Shown: in pieces, positions 17,454 through 25,043 of the stretch
How the letters are laid out: the number at the start of each line of letters is the position of its first letter
Position numbering within the stretch: the stretch's first letter is position 1
DNA from: B10-G9 sp964627755
GTDB taxonomy: Bacteria; Chloroflexota; Anaerolineae; Anaerolineales; UBA11858
Length of the DNA stretch: 64,000 nucleotides
Direction: 5' to 3'
Assembly (NCBI GenBank): GCA_964627755.1
Contig: CAZVIH010000013.1
Location: 1 to 64,000 of the forward strand
Translations under genes and position numbers: made by a program
The notes under the pieces: model-generated
What the model was told of the DNA's origin: nothing
The model's database searches: none
The model's input: the letters and a program-made list of their open reading frames with translations, nothing else

Positions 17454-17918
17454 ATGGATAGCGAATTATTGACTCGTTTTGCTTTAATTGAGGATTTTTC
17501 AGAGGATCAGGTCAATGTTTTAAGGCCGATTATCGAGGATGTCAGGTTCGAAACCGATCAGATGATCTTTGAACAAGGTGATTCGGCGGATTATTTGTAT
17601 TTTGTGCTGGACGGTAGGGTATCCATTCGTTTTAAACCTGAGGATGGACCGGAATTAACAGTCTCCGAGGTGGATCAGGGAGGGGTTTTTGGCTGGTCGT
17701 CAGCTTTGGGTTCCAAAAGTTATACTTCTTCTGCAATCTGCACGGAGTGCGGTATTTTCATCCGGCTGGATGGCGAGAATTTAAAGAATATTTGCCAGGA
17801 ATATCCTGAAACGGGTATACTGATATTAAATCGTCTGGCTGGAGTGATTGCTCAACGACTGAGGGGTACTCATAAACAGGTTGTGGCACTGCTTCATCGA
17901 GGATTGAAAAGTATCTAA
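17454..17918 (+). CDS. Stand-alone cyclic nucleotide-binding domain protein
   Basis: 154 residues forming one cNMP-binding beta-barrel of the Crp type (MIFEQGDSADYLYFVLDGRVSI, GGVFGWSSAL) with a C-terminal helix and no helix-turn-helix. The phosphate-binding cassette is atypical: the usual GE...RxA pattern reads GWSSALGSKSYTSSAIC, so cyclic nucleotide binding is uncertain. It probably acts as a small sensor or adaptor. An NFU-domain gene begins 17 bases downstream, then a small membrane protein gene, which suggests one operon. Confidence 0.78.
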   Translation: MDSELLTRFALIEDFSEDQVNVLRPIIEDVRFETDQMIFEQGDSADYLYFVLDGRVSIRFKPEDGPELTVSEVDQGGVFGWSSALGSKSYTSSAICTECGIFIRLDGENLKNICQEYPETGILILNRLAGVIAQRLRGTHKQVVALLHRGLKSI

Positions 17919-17935
17919 CCCGGAGGGTTGTTGCG

Positions 17936-18181
17936 ATGAAAGAGGTTGAAAGAAATCTACGAGAAGAACAGATGGATAACCTGATCAAGAGCATCAGCGC
18001 TTACATTGAACAGTATCACGGCGGATCAGCAGAATTGGTTTCCTTTGAAGGTGATGTAGTTAAAGTAAGGTTGGGCGGTGCCTGCCTTGGTTGCCCATTA
18101 TCAACTGCCACCTTGAATGGGTGGGTTCGGGGCACAATCCACCAATTCTTCCCGGATGTATCAGTCGAAGCTGCTGACTGA
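17936..18181 (+). CDS. NifU-like (NFU domain) iron-sulfur carrier
   Basis: 81 residues consisting of a single NFU domain, which carries and transfers Fe-S clusters. The conserved motif GACLGCPLSTATL contains the CxxC cluster ligands. The ATG follows a GGAGGG site. It lacks the IscU-like and ferredoxin-like parts of full NifU, as do many single-domain Nfu proteins. The neighbours are a cNMP-binding protein and a small membrane protein, and no Suf or Isc genes are in the window. Confidence 0.9.
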   Translation: MKEVERNLREEQMDNLIKSISAYIEQYHGGSAELVSFEGDVVKVRLGGACLGCPLSTATLNGWVRGTIHQFFPDVSVEAAD

Positions 18182-18218
18182 GTATTAATATTATCGTTTC
18201 CAAAGGAGAGTATAACGT

Positions 18219-18506
18219 ATGGATACCTTTTATGTAGTGATAGAGATCATTGGTCTTTTTGTTCAGATCCTTGGCCTGATTTTGTTTGGTGTCACGGTGG
18301 GCTGGCTTACATTATATGTCATCAAGCAGCCTGAGAAGAACTGGCAGCTGCAAAGCATCGTCTACAGCGTCTTCCTGGTATTTGTAGCATTATTTGCCAG
18401 GTACCTCACAGCGGGCGCCCTGGGTGCTTTTTTGCTCGGCGCCGCTGGAGCCATGATCTTCTGGGGTCTCATCCAAGGCCGCGTGAAATCTGAGAAAAAG
18501 AAATAA
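18219..18506 (+). CDS. Small membrane protein, function unknown
   Basis: 95 residues with about three hydrophobic segments (IIGLFVQILGLILFGVTVGWLTLYVI; IVYSVFLVFVALFARY; GALGAFLLGAAGAMIFWGLI) and a Lys-rich C-terminus likely to face the cytoplasm. AAAGGAG precedes the ATG at good distance. It is the third gene of the cNMP-binding/NFU operon and is followed by a strong terminator. No family was recognised. Confidence 0.75.
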   Translation: MDTFYVVIEIIGLFVQILGLILFGVTVGWLTLYVIKQPEKNWQLQSIVYSVFLVFVALFARYLTAGALGAFLLGAAGAMIFWGLIQGRVKSEKKK

Positions 18507-18591
18507 GCTGCGTCCAAGCGCAGTGATCGGATTTATGATACGCTATTATGCGAGCATGTCAATCTTATTTGATCAGCGCCAAACGAAAGAC

Positions 18592-18618
18592 AAAGCCCCC
18601 CTCTCTGGGGGCTTTTTT
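18592..18618 (+). terminator. Rho-independent terminator
   Basis: AAAGCCCCC at 18592-18600 pairs perfectly with GGGGGCTTT at 18607-18615 across a CTCTCT loop, followed by T residues. It ends the cNMP-binding/NFU operon. Confidence 0.93.
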
Positions 18619-18659
18619 GTATGTAATTCTGTTTTTTCAGGATCAAACTGGAGTAAAGA

Positions 18660-19817
18660 ATGGAAATCAAAATTGACAGGGAATTTATTACAGGGCTCTT
18701 GATTCGGCTGGTTCAAATAGATTCCAGAAATCCCTCGATGGTGACTGATGGCCCGGGGGAAGGAAATATTGGATCGGTTTTGGCCGGTCTACTGGAGGAT
18801 CTGGGGTTGAAAGTAACGACCTTTGACCTAGCTCCTGGAAGAGTGAACATTGTAGGAATTTTACCTGGCACTGGAACTGGGCGATCGCTGATCCTCAATG
18901 GGCATATGGACACTGTTGGCGTGGATGAGATGGAAGATCCTTTCTCGGGGAAGGTTATGGATGGACGTCTATACGGCCGTGGCAGTCAGGATATGAAAGG
19001 TAGTTTGGCTGCTATGCTTGGTTCAATCAAGGCCCTGGTAGATAGTGGTGTAACCCTGGCTGGTGATTTGATCTTTACTGCTGTGGCGGATGAGGAAAAT
19101 CAGAGTATGGGAACCATCGAATTGGTCAAATCTCTCATGGCCGATGCCGCGATTGTGACTGAGCCAACCGACCTGCAGCTCGTGTCCGCCCACAGGGGCT
19201 GGATCTGGTATGAGGTCGAGGTCAAAGGAAAAGCGGCTCACGGAAGTCGATTCCAGGATGGTAGAGATGCAATTCTCCTGATGGGGCGATTCCTGGTTGA
19301 ACTGGAAAAACTCAGCGAAGAGTTGGTCCAACGGCCGGGCCACCCTCTGACCGGTCCCCCCTCTATCCATACATCGCTGATCGAGGGGGGATCCGATATG
19401 TGCACCTATCCTCCACGCTGTACTGTCAGTATTGAACGCCGAACAGTCAGTGGAGAAACAGAACCCCGGGTCACAGGGGAAATTCAGAAGATCATCAACG
19501 ATCTCAATGTCGCGGACCCAGATTTTAATGCAAGCATAAAATTGATTGCTGAGCGATCTCCCCTCGATACGGACCCAGATTCTGAGATCATGAGAGCCTT
19601 AAAAGATGCTTTTCATAAACAGCAGGGAAAAACTGCTCAAATCACAGGCGCTGCCTATTGGACAGATGCCGCTCTGCTGGCGGAAGCTGGGATGGAGTCT
19701 GTTTTGATCGGTCCAAAGGGAGAGGGTTTGCACTCCGCGGAGGAGTGGGTCGAGCTGGACTCGGTTTACGATCTGGCTGAGATCCTGGCAGAAACAGCGA
19801 TACTGTATTGTAATTAA
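18660..19817 (+). CDS. M20-family deacylase/peptidase (ArgE/DapE type)
   Basis: A 385-residue cytoplasmic dizinc hydrolase. Metal and catalytic motifs are in order: NGHMDTVG, GRGSQDMKGSLAAML, and VADEENQSMGT with the catalytic Glu pair. The substrate is uncertain: ArgE, DapE and other M20 deacylases share these motifs, and no arginine or lysine biosynthesis genes are adjacent. The gene lies alone between two intrinsic terminators. An ATG start at 18660 follows CTGGAGTAAAGA. Confidence 0.88.
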   Translation: MEIKIDREFITGLLIRLVQIDSRNPSMVTDGPGEGNIGSVLAGLLEDLGLKVTTFDLAPGRVNIVGILPGTGTGRSLILNGHMDTVGVDEMEDPFSGKVMDGRLYGRGSQDMKGSLAAMLGSIKALVDSGVTLAGDLIFTAVADEENQSMGTIELVKSLMADAAIVTEPTDLQLVSAHRGWIWYEVEVKGKAAHGSRFQDGRDAILLMGRFLVELEKLSEELVQRPGHPLTGPPSIHTSLIEGGSDMCTYPPRCTVSIERRTVSGETEPRVTGEIQKIINDLNVADPDFNASIKLIAERSPLDTDPDSEIMRALKDAFHKQQGKTAQITGAAYWTDAALLAEAGMESVLIGPKGEGLHSAEEWVELDSVYDLAEILAETAILYCN

Positions 19818-19832
19818 AAAAGGGACATACTT

Positions 19833-19869
19833 AAGGGGCTGAGTCCTATGAAGGACTCAGCCCCTTTTT
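19833..19869 (+). terminator. Rho-independent terminator between convergent genes
   Basis: A 14-bp perfect stem (AAGGGGCTGAGTCC at 19833-19846 with its complement at 19853-19866) is followed by T residues. It lies between the M20 gene and the convergent CooC-like gene and can serve the plus strand strongly. Its minus-strand use is less clear because the T run there is several bases away. Confidence 0.92.
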
Positions 19870-19871
19870 CT

Positions 19872-20663
19872 TTATAGTCCCAAAGTTTTATCCATCATGG
19901 AGGCAACCGCCAGATAGACCGGGGAATCATCTCCCAACTCAATGAGTGGTTTGCCTGTGAAATCGAATTCCACCACATTCTGATCCATAGGCACCGGGCC
20001 TAGGAAGGGAACCTCGATCTTGTCGATTCGCTCCTGCAGCGGTGTGGGAATCTCTCCCGGCACCCGGTTGAGGATGAAGTATGAATTTTTAACGTTGATC
20101 TCCAGTTCATCTTTTAACTGAACGATATTTTCGGCGGCTGACAGGCCGCGCATGGTGGGACCACTGACAATGAATAAATGATCCACATCCTGGGTGGTCC
20201 TGCGGCTGAGATGTTCCATACCGGCCTCGTTGTCCATCACTACAAAGGGATAATTATCGCTGAGTTTATCGAGGATATCTCTTAAGTTATGGTTTACAGC
20301 ACAGTAGCAGCCTGGCCCTTCGGAGCGGCCCATGGCGATCAGATCGAATTTGTCGCTTTCAATCAGGGAGTTGTGGATCTCGTAATCCAGATAATCATGT
20401 TTGGACATGCCCCCGGCAATACTGCCCCGGGCTGCCCCGCCGACGTTCTGGGCGCCCTGGACCTGTTTCAGCATGTCCTCACGGATTCCGCCCACAGTGC
20501 AGTCCAGATCCAAACCCAGGACCATATTAAGATTCGCGCTGGGGTCGGCGTCAATGGCCAGGATGGGTTGTTTTCCTTTATTGATCAGGTATTTAACGAT
20601 CATGGCGGAAATGGTGGTTTTTCCTGTACCGCCTTTACCAGCCAGGGCAATGGTTGTGGTCAT
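19872..20663 (-). CDS. CooC-family nickel-insertion ATPase (CO dehydrogenase maturation)
   Basis: 263 residues of the MinD/ParA-like CooC family, which uses ATP to load nickel into CO dehydrogenase or acetyl-CoA synthase. The deviant Walker A is GKGGTGKTT. The CooC-specific metal-binding CxC motif is in EGPGCYCAVNH, and Walker B-like VVMDNEAGMEHLSRRT is typical. GAGGAG precedes the ATG. It is second in an operon with a paralogue only 7 bases upstream and a DUF3786 gene. No CODH/ACS subunit gene is present in the window, so the target enzyme must be encoded elsewhere. Confidence 0.88.
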   Translation of the reverse strand: MTTTIALAGKGGTGKTTISAMIVKYLINKGKQPILAIDADPSANLNMVLGLDLDCTVGGIREDMLKQVQGAQNVGGAARGSIAGGMSKHDYLDYEIHNSLIESDKFDLIAMGRSEGPGCYCAVNHNLRDILDKLSDNYPFVVMDNEAGMEHLSRRTTQDVDHLFIVSGPTMRGLSAAENIVQLKDELEINVKNSYFILNRVPGEIPTPLQERIDKIEVPFLGPVPMDQNVVEFDFTGKPLIELGDDSPVYLAVASMMDKTLGL

Positions 20664-20670
20664 TATGGGT

Positions 20671-21465
20671 CTACTCCTCTAAATATCTCTCGGGATAAGG
20701 TTCCAGTAAAGTTTGAGCGATCTCTTCAGATGCCTTGAATAAAGCAGGCACATGATCATAAACTGGCTTGCCCAGCCGATCCGCGTCCAGCACACCCAGG
20801 TCCATAGGCAGAGTGCCCAGCAGAGGAAGGCCTGGGGAATTCTTCACCAGGAAATCTTTTTCTTCTTCGGTGCGGACCTTGTTGCCCACCAGCCAGAGTC
20901 TATTTAAACCGATATCCTTGGACAGATCCTTAATCTGGGCTGCAGTACCCAGACTGCGCTGGGTGGGTTCCACAACAACGATCATGGCATCAACAAAATC
21001 AACAGTGGCCCGTCCTAGATGCTCCACACCCGCGTACATATCAATGATCAATACATCATCTTCGCGGAACATCAGATGAGTGAAAAGGGTCTTTAACATG
21101 GCGCTTTCCGGGCAGATACAGCCCGATCCACCCAGGTCAACACTGCCCATCTCCAGTAAGCGTACGCCTCGATGGATAACGCTGAAGCGTTCAGGGATGT
21201 CATCAACACGAGGATTAAGTGTAAAAAATCCTCCCACGGTTCCAGATTTGGCGCCGGTTCGCTCCTCAATCAGCTGATCCATTTCGGCTATGGGGCTCAG
21301 TTTTGCTCTCAAATTCTCAGGCAGACCTAATGCGCCGGCCAGGCAGGGTGAGGGATCTGCATCCACGGCCAGAACATCTCGTCCCTGGTCTGCATAATAT
21401 TGAGCCAATAAGGCTGCCAGGGTGGTTTTGCCAACCCCCCCTTTTCCACTGATTGCTAATTTCAT
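20671..21465 (-). CDS. Second CooC-family maturation ATPase
   Basis: 264 residues, paralogous to the downstream gene. Walker A is GKGGVGKTT, switch I includes VDADPSPCLAGALGLPE, the metal-binding CxC motif is GSGCICPES, and IDMYAGVEHLGRATVDFVDAM corresponds to the nucleotide-sensing region. The two copies differ clearly in sequence, which suggests separate clients such as CODH and ACS. AAGGAG lies upstream of the ATG, and the DUF3786 gene ends 37 bases upstream on the same strand. Confidence 0.88.
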   Translation of the reverse strand: MKLAISGKGGVGKTTLAALLAQYYADQGRDVLAVDADPSPCLAGALGLPENLRAKLSPIAEMDQLIEERTGAKSGTVGGFFTLNPRVDDIPERFSVIHRGVRLLEMGSVDLGGSGCICPESAMLKTLFTHLMFREDDVLIIDMYAGVEHLGRATVDFVDAMIVVVEPTQRSLGTAAQIKDLSKDIGLNRLWLVGNKVRTEEEKDFLVKNSPGLPLLGTLPMDLGVLDADRLGKPVYDHVPALFKASEEIAQTLLEPYPERYLEE

Positions 21466-21502
21466 ACCCTTCTCCTTGCTTTATAGAAGTAATGCAAATA
21501 TT

Positions 21503-22135
21503 TTATCCTGCGATCAGTTTCCCAACCAGCATGCTGCCAAGGATGGCACAACCATCGGTTGGTAAATGATAGTCCGCGATATCTTCAAAGAGTATTTTAT
21601 AGGAAGGGGGGAATTCATCATCCCCTTTCCAGAATACGATGAGGATCGCCAGCTGGGGCAGGATCTGGTAGCGGAAGGCACCATCGCCAAAATCAACCTT
21701 TATCCCGCATTGATTCTCATTCCTGACCTCAAATTTTCCATAATCTGTCTGAAAATATTGGGCCAGTTTCCGGGCTGTATATCCCTGGAAGGCGGAGTTA
21801 TAGAACTGGCCATCTGCTAGTTCAGAAAAGGAGATCCAGTTCCCCGTCGCGGGTGATCCCTTGGATGAATGGAAATAGTACAGGATCATGGCCTGGTGAA
21901 TGGGAGGAAGGGGATGACGAGTTTCAGGATCTCTGGCAATAAAATCACTGCTGGAAAAAACGACAGGTTTTCCCCAGTAGAGGAACTCAAATACTCCATC
22001 CCCATTCTCTTTTCGGAGTGATGTCCCTGTGAGTTCTGCCAGCTGGTCCACGTCCCGTTGAAAGAGATCTCCCCGGAGTTCATCAGCTCTGCGCTCCAGG
22101 GGTTCCTGGTCTTTGTTCATGATAAACTCGCTCAT
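21503..22135 (-). CDS. DUF3786 domain protein
   Basis: 210 residues. The central and C-terminal parts match the DUF3786 pattern: MILYYFHSSKGSPATGNWISFSEL, GQFYNSAFQGYTARKLAQYF, LPQLAILIVFWKGDDEFPPSYKILFED and CAILGSMLVGKL. From family knowledge, DUF3786 proteins often lie beside corrinoid and CODH/ACS genes, and the neighbouring CooC pair agrees with that. The biochemical role is unknown. It is first in the minus-strand operon, with AAAGGA upstream. Confidence 0.78.
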   Translation of the reverse strand: MSEFIMNKDQEPLERRADELRGDLFQRDVDQLAELTGTSLRKENGDGVFEFLYWGKPVVFSSSDFIARDPETRHPLPPIHQAMILYYFHSSKGSPATGNWISFSELADGQFYNSAFQGYTARKLAQYFQTDYGKFEVRNENQCGIKVDFGDGAFRYQILPQLAILIVFWKGDDEFPPSYKILFEDIADYHLPTDGCAILGSMLVGKLIAG

Positions 22136-22437
22136 AAATTATTATCCTTTTGAAGGCGTTTCTGAACAGCCCTTTTTAGTTCCCCGGGTTTAAACCCAAA
22201 GGGTCCTAAACCTCCGGCCTAGACCACCAGTCCGTTTTTATCGATCAGGTGTAAACGAGCTGGCCAGGCAGTTGCATCCTGGCGGTTTTTTCACTTTACT
22301 TGCTAAAGATTATCCCTTGTAAAAGGGTATCATACCATGCACGGACGAGGGGCACTTTTCTGATAGTCCATTATCACAAATTTCTAATATTCAGGGCAGC
22401 AGTGTCCCGCGCAATTGATATTTATGAAAAATAACTC
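22136..22437. other. Divergent intergenic region
   Basis: About 300 bases separate the DUF3786 start from the leader promoter. A GCCAGG/CCTGGC hairpin at 22263-22283 is followed by a T run (22286-22291) on the plus strand and looks like a weak terminator with no obvious gene before it. The minus-strand operon promoter should lie here, but no clear pair was found. No coding frame is convincing. Confidence 0.4.
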
Positions 22438-22466
22438 TTGACCTGAAAATTGGGTGATGTTACACT
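22438..22466 (+). promoter_or_regulatory. Sigma-70-type promoter of the leader RNA
   Basis: TTGACC (22438-22443), a 17-base spacer and TACACT (22461-22466) form a near-consensus promoter. Transcription would begin near 22473, about 27 bases before the leader peptide start. Confidence 0.8.
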
Positions 22467-22499
22467 AACACCCGGTCAAATTATTTTACCGAGGAATTC

Positions 22500-22574
22500 A
22501 TGAACAAGCTCGATGTAAAAACCTTTTCTTCCTGCGGATACGCAGACTTATCTGGGAGGTTTCCCATTGCTTGA
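22500..22574 (+). CDS. 24-residue leader peptide (candidate)
   Basis: A short frame starts at ATG 22500 with GAGG five bases upstream and ends at TGA 22572-22574. It encodes 24 residues, starting MNKLDVKTF and ending RFPIA. The start region contains one arm of the outer leader stem and the stop codon lies in the other arm, so ribosome position would decide which RNA structure forms. This is the geometry expected of ribosome-dependent attenuation. Translation is unproven. Confidence 0.5.
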   Translation: MNKLDVKTFSSCGYADLSGRFPIA

Positions 22575-22602
22575 GCTTGTGTAATTATCAATGACATAAC
22601 TT

Positions 22603-22638
22603 AAGCTCCGGGAACCTTAAATCCCCGGGGCTTTTTTT
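22603..22638 (+). terminator. First tandem terminator of the leader
   Basis: A 10-bp stem with one G-U (22603-22612 with 22624-22633), an 11-base loop, and T residues from 22632 to 22638. Its 5' arm can alternatively pair with 22573-22578. Confidence 0.88.
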
Positions 22639-22651
22639 CTTAATCGGATCA

Positions 22652-22685
22652 GGTCTCGGGTAAATCCCGCGGCCTGTTTTTTTTT
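22652..22685 (+). terminator. Second tandem terminator of the leader
   Basis: GGTCTCGGG (22652-22660) pairs with CCCGCGGCC (22666-22674) with one mismatch and one G-U, followed by nine T residues (22677-22685). It lies 37 bases before the MFS gene. Confidence 0.85.
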
Positions 22686-22722
22686 ACAGGCAACAAGTCA
22701 TTATTACACACAAGGAATTAAA

Positions 22723-23973
22723 ATGTTGTTCAGTAATTCAATGAAGAGAGTAAATTCGATCTACCGGGAATACCCCAAGCAATTCTGGATCATTGTCGGT
22801 TCAAATTTTATCGACCATGTTGGCGGCGCCTTGATCTTCCCCTTCTTCGCGCTGTACATCACCATGAAATTCCAGGTGGGCATGACAGAAGTGGGTTTGT
22901 TATTTGCCCTGTTCTCTGTCACGGATATGATCGGGAATATGATCGGAGGTGCGTTAACTGATTTCCTCGGCCGGAAAACCATGATAATCATGGGCCTGAT
23001 CATCAGCGCGCTGACCAGCCTGGGAATGGGTCTGGTTCAGGAGCTGGAATGGTTTTATGTCATGGGAGCGATATCAGGCTTGTTCGCAACCGCGGCCGGC
23101 CCGGCCCATGAAGCGATGTTAATCGATATCCTTCCGGAAAAGAAAAGATCTGAAGGTTTTGGAGTAATGAGGGTAGCGACGAACCTCTCGGTAGCGATCG
23201 GCCCGGTAATCGGCGGATTTCTGGCATCCAGGTCATACCTGATCCTTTTTATTGCAGATACGGTCACCAGCTTGATGACTGCTTTGATCGTTTACCTGGT
23301 GGTTGAAGAGAGCAAGCCAGAAGAAAAAGAATCCAAAGTTAAAAAAGGTTTTAAGGATACTTTTATCGGATATGGTGATGTGATAAAGGACAGAAAATTC
23401 ATGTTGTTTGTGGTGATCTCGACCATTGCTACATTGGTTTACTCCCAGATGTACAGCACTTTGTCCGTCTTCTTACGGGATGTGCATGGTGTTCCCGAGT
23501 CCGGTTATGGCTGGTTGATGACTCTGAATGCAGGCATGGTGGTCCTGTTCCAGTTTATGATCACCCGCAGGATCTCGAAACGCCCGCCGATGTTGATCCT
23601 GGCTTTGGGATCGCTATTATATGTGATTGGATTTGGCATGTACGGATTTGTAGATATTTATCTGCTGTTCATGCTGGCGATGGTGATCATCACCATCGGA
23701 GAAATGGTCATAATTCCGGTTGCCCAGGCTTATGTTGGCCAGGCGGCGCCAGAAGATATGCGGGGCCGCTATTCAGGGGTGATGGGTTTCTCAAAGATGA
23801 TTCCCTGGATGATTGGTCCGTTACTGGCCGGCTTGATCATGGATAACGGAGATCCTAACTGGGTCTGGTATGGCAGTGCCATACTTGGAATGGTCGCCGC
23901 CCTGGGATTCCTGTGGCTGCGAAAGAGCCACAATCAGGACTGGATTCCTGCAGTTGAGAGTTCAGAATTGTAA
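22723..23973 (+). CDS. Major facilitator superfamily efflux transporter
   Basis: 416 residues with twelve hydrophobic segments and the MFS motif A variant GGALTDFLGRKTMI between helices 2 and 3, as in proton-driven drug efflux pumps (DHA1-like). The central cytoplasmic loop is charged (EESKPEEKESKVKKGFKD). AAGGAA precedes the ATG. It is the first gene of a four-gene unit and follows two tandem terminators with no clear promoter between them and its start. The exported substrate is unknown. Confidence 0.85.
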   Translation: MLFSNSMKRVNSIYREYPKQFWIIVGSNFIDHVGGALIFPFFALYITMKFQVGMTEVGLLFALFSVTDMIGNMIGGALTDFLGRKTMIIMGLIISALTSLGMGLVQELEWFYVMGAISGLFATAAGPAHEAMLIDILPEKKRSEGFGVMRVATNLSVAIGPVIGGFLASRSYLILFIADTVTSLMTALIVYLVVEESKPEEKESKVKKGFKDTFIGYGDVIKDRKFMLFVVISTIATLVYSQMYSTLSVFLRDVHGVPESGYGWLMTLNAGMVVLFQFMITRRISKRPPMLILALGSLLYVIGFGMYGFVDIYLLFMLAMVIITIGEMVIIPVAQAYVGQAAPEDMRGRYSGVMGFSKMIPWMIGPLLAGLIMDNGDPNWVWYGSAILGMVAALGFLWLRKSHNQDWIPAVESSEL

Positions 23974-23998
23974 AAGGGTTAGAATTAGGAAAGAAAAG

Positions 23999-25024
23999 AT
24001 GAAAATGAAATTACCAGAACACTATACTTCTCGCCAGGCTGTGATGGAAGACTTGCCCGAGATCCACCGCCTGGAACATAAAAAATCACTTCATTACACC
24101 GGCATGGATGGCTTTTCCCTGGAACGGCTGAGGAACGAGTATGAGACTCCGGGATTCGAGGTCAATAAAAGTGTTCATCTGGTTGAGGATCAGCAGGGAG
24201 GACTTGTAGGTCTGGTGGAAGTCTGGGACCAAATCGATCCCCCTGTGCATCCCTACGTATGGATTTCGGTGGACCCCGATCACGAGAAACAAGGCCTTGA
24301 AAACTACCTGATCGGTTGGGCAGAGGAACGTGCCCAGCAAGTTTTCAGACGAGTTGATCCAGACTTACGAGTCGCAATACGGGTTCACATAAACCATGAT
24401 AATGAAACCGTTGCAGAAGCGCTGGAATCTGCGGGTTTTAAAAAGATCCGGCACGGCTTCCGGATGCGAATTGAAATGGACCGAAAACCTGAAACCCCTC
24501 TTTGGCCTGAGGGCATTTCCCTGCGCCGGTATAATCCCGATCAGGATGCGAGGGCTGTGTATGAAACAGATGAAGAGGCCTTCCAGGACCATTTTGGTAT
24601 TATCAAAGAAGACCCAGATGTGGGCTTTGAAAGATTTATGCATCATATGACTGGCGATGATTCCTACGATCCATCGTTGTGGTTCCTGGCGGTAGATGAA
24701 AAAGATCAAATCGTAGCTATCTGCCTCTGCCGCCGGTACGGCGCGGAGGACAAAGAGGCAGGTTATGTATCCAGTCTGGGCGTAAAACGCCCCTGGAGGC
24801 GCCAGGGTATCGCCCAGGCTCTTTTATTGGAGGCTTTTGGCGAGTATTACAAGCGTGGCAAGAACAAAGTGGACCTGGGGGTAGACGCTGAATCCCTTAC
24901 CGGCGCGACCGATCTGTACAAAAAAGTGGGTATGTTTGTCCTGCGCCAGTATGACATGTACGAAAAGGTCCTGCGTCCAGGTAAAGATGTTAGTGTTAAT
25001 ACTTTGGACACATCAGAGGAATAA
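23999..25024 (+). CDS. GNAT-family acetyltransferase with two GNAT domains
   Basis: About 341 residues. The N-terminal half (YTSRQAVMEDLPEIHRLEHKK to HVNHDNETVAEALESAGFKK-like region) and the C-terminal half (ISLRRYNPDQDARAVYE to ATDLYKKVGMFVLRQYDMYEKVL) each resemble a GNAT fold. The second half keeps the acetyl-CoA loop pattern RRQGIAQALL. The ATG at 23999 with AGGAAAG upstream is preferred over an in-frame start at 23870 that would overlap the MFS gene. It starts 25 bases after that gene. The substrate is unknown; double GNAT enzymes include aminoglycoside, mycothiol and peptide acetyltransferases. Confidence 0.82.
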   Translation: MKMKLPEHYTSRQAVMEDLPEIHRLEHKKSLHYTGMDGFSLERLRNEYETPGFEVNKSVHLVEDQQGGLVGLVEVWDQIDPPVHPYVWISVDPDHEKQGLENYLIGWAEERAQQVFRRVDPDLRVAIRVHINHDNETVAEALESAGFKKIRHGFRMRIEMDRKPETPLWPEGISLRRYNPDQDARAVYETDEEAFQDHFGIIKEDPDVGFERFMHHMTGDDSYDPSLWFLAVDEKDQIVAICLCRRYGAEDKEAGYVSSLGVKRPWRRQGIAQALLLEAFGEYYKRGKNKVDLGVDAESLTGATDLYKKVGMFVLRQYDMYEKVLRPGKDVSVNTLDTSEE

Positions 25025-25043
25025 GTATTAACAAAGGAGATTG

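Larger units (their letters stand above)
22473..22638 (+). ncRNA. Candidate attenuator leader RNA (or small RNA) upstream of the efflux operon
   Basis: The predicted transcript of about 165 bases folds well. An outer stem pairs 22504-22513 with 22571-22580. Inside it, CTGCG-GATA-CGCAG (22532-22545) and TGGGA-GGTT-TCCCA (22553-22566) form hairpins, or alternatively 22519-22527 pairs with 22554-22562. The 3' side of the outer stem (GAGCTT, 22573-22578) can instead pair with AAGCTC at 22603-22608, the 5' arm of the first terminator, giving mutually exclusive states. No known riboswitch class was recognised. A stand-alone small RNA is the main alternative. Confidence 0.55.
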
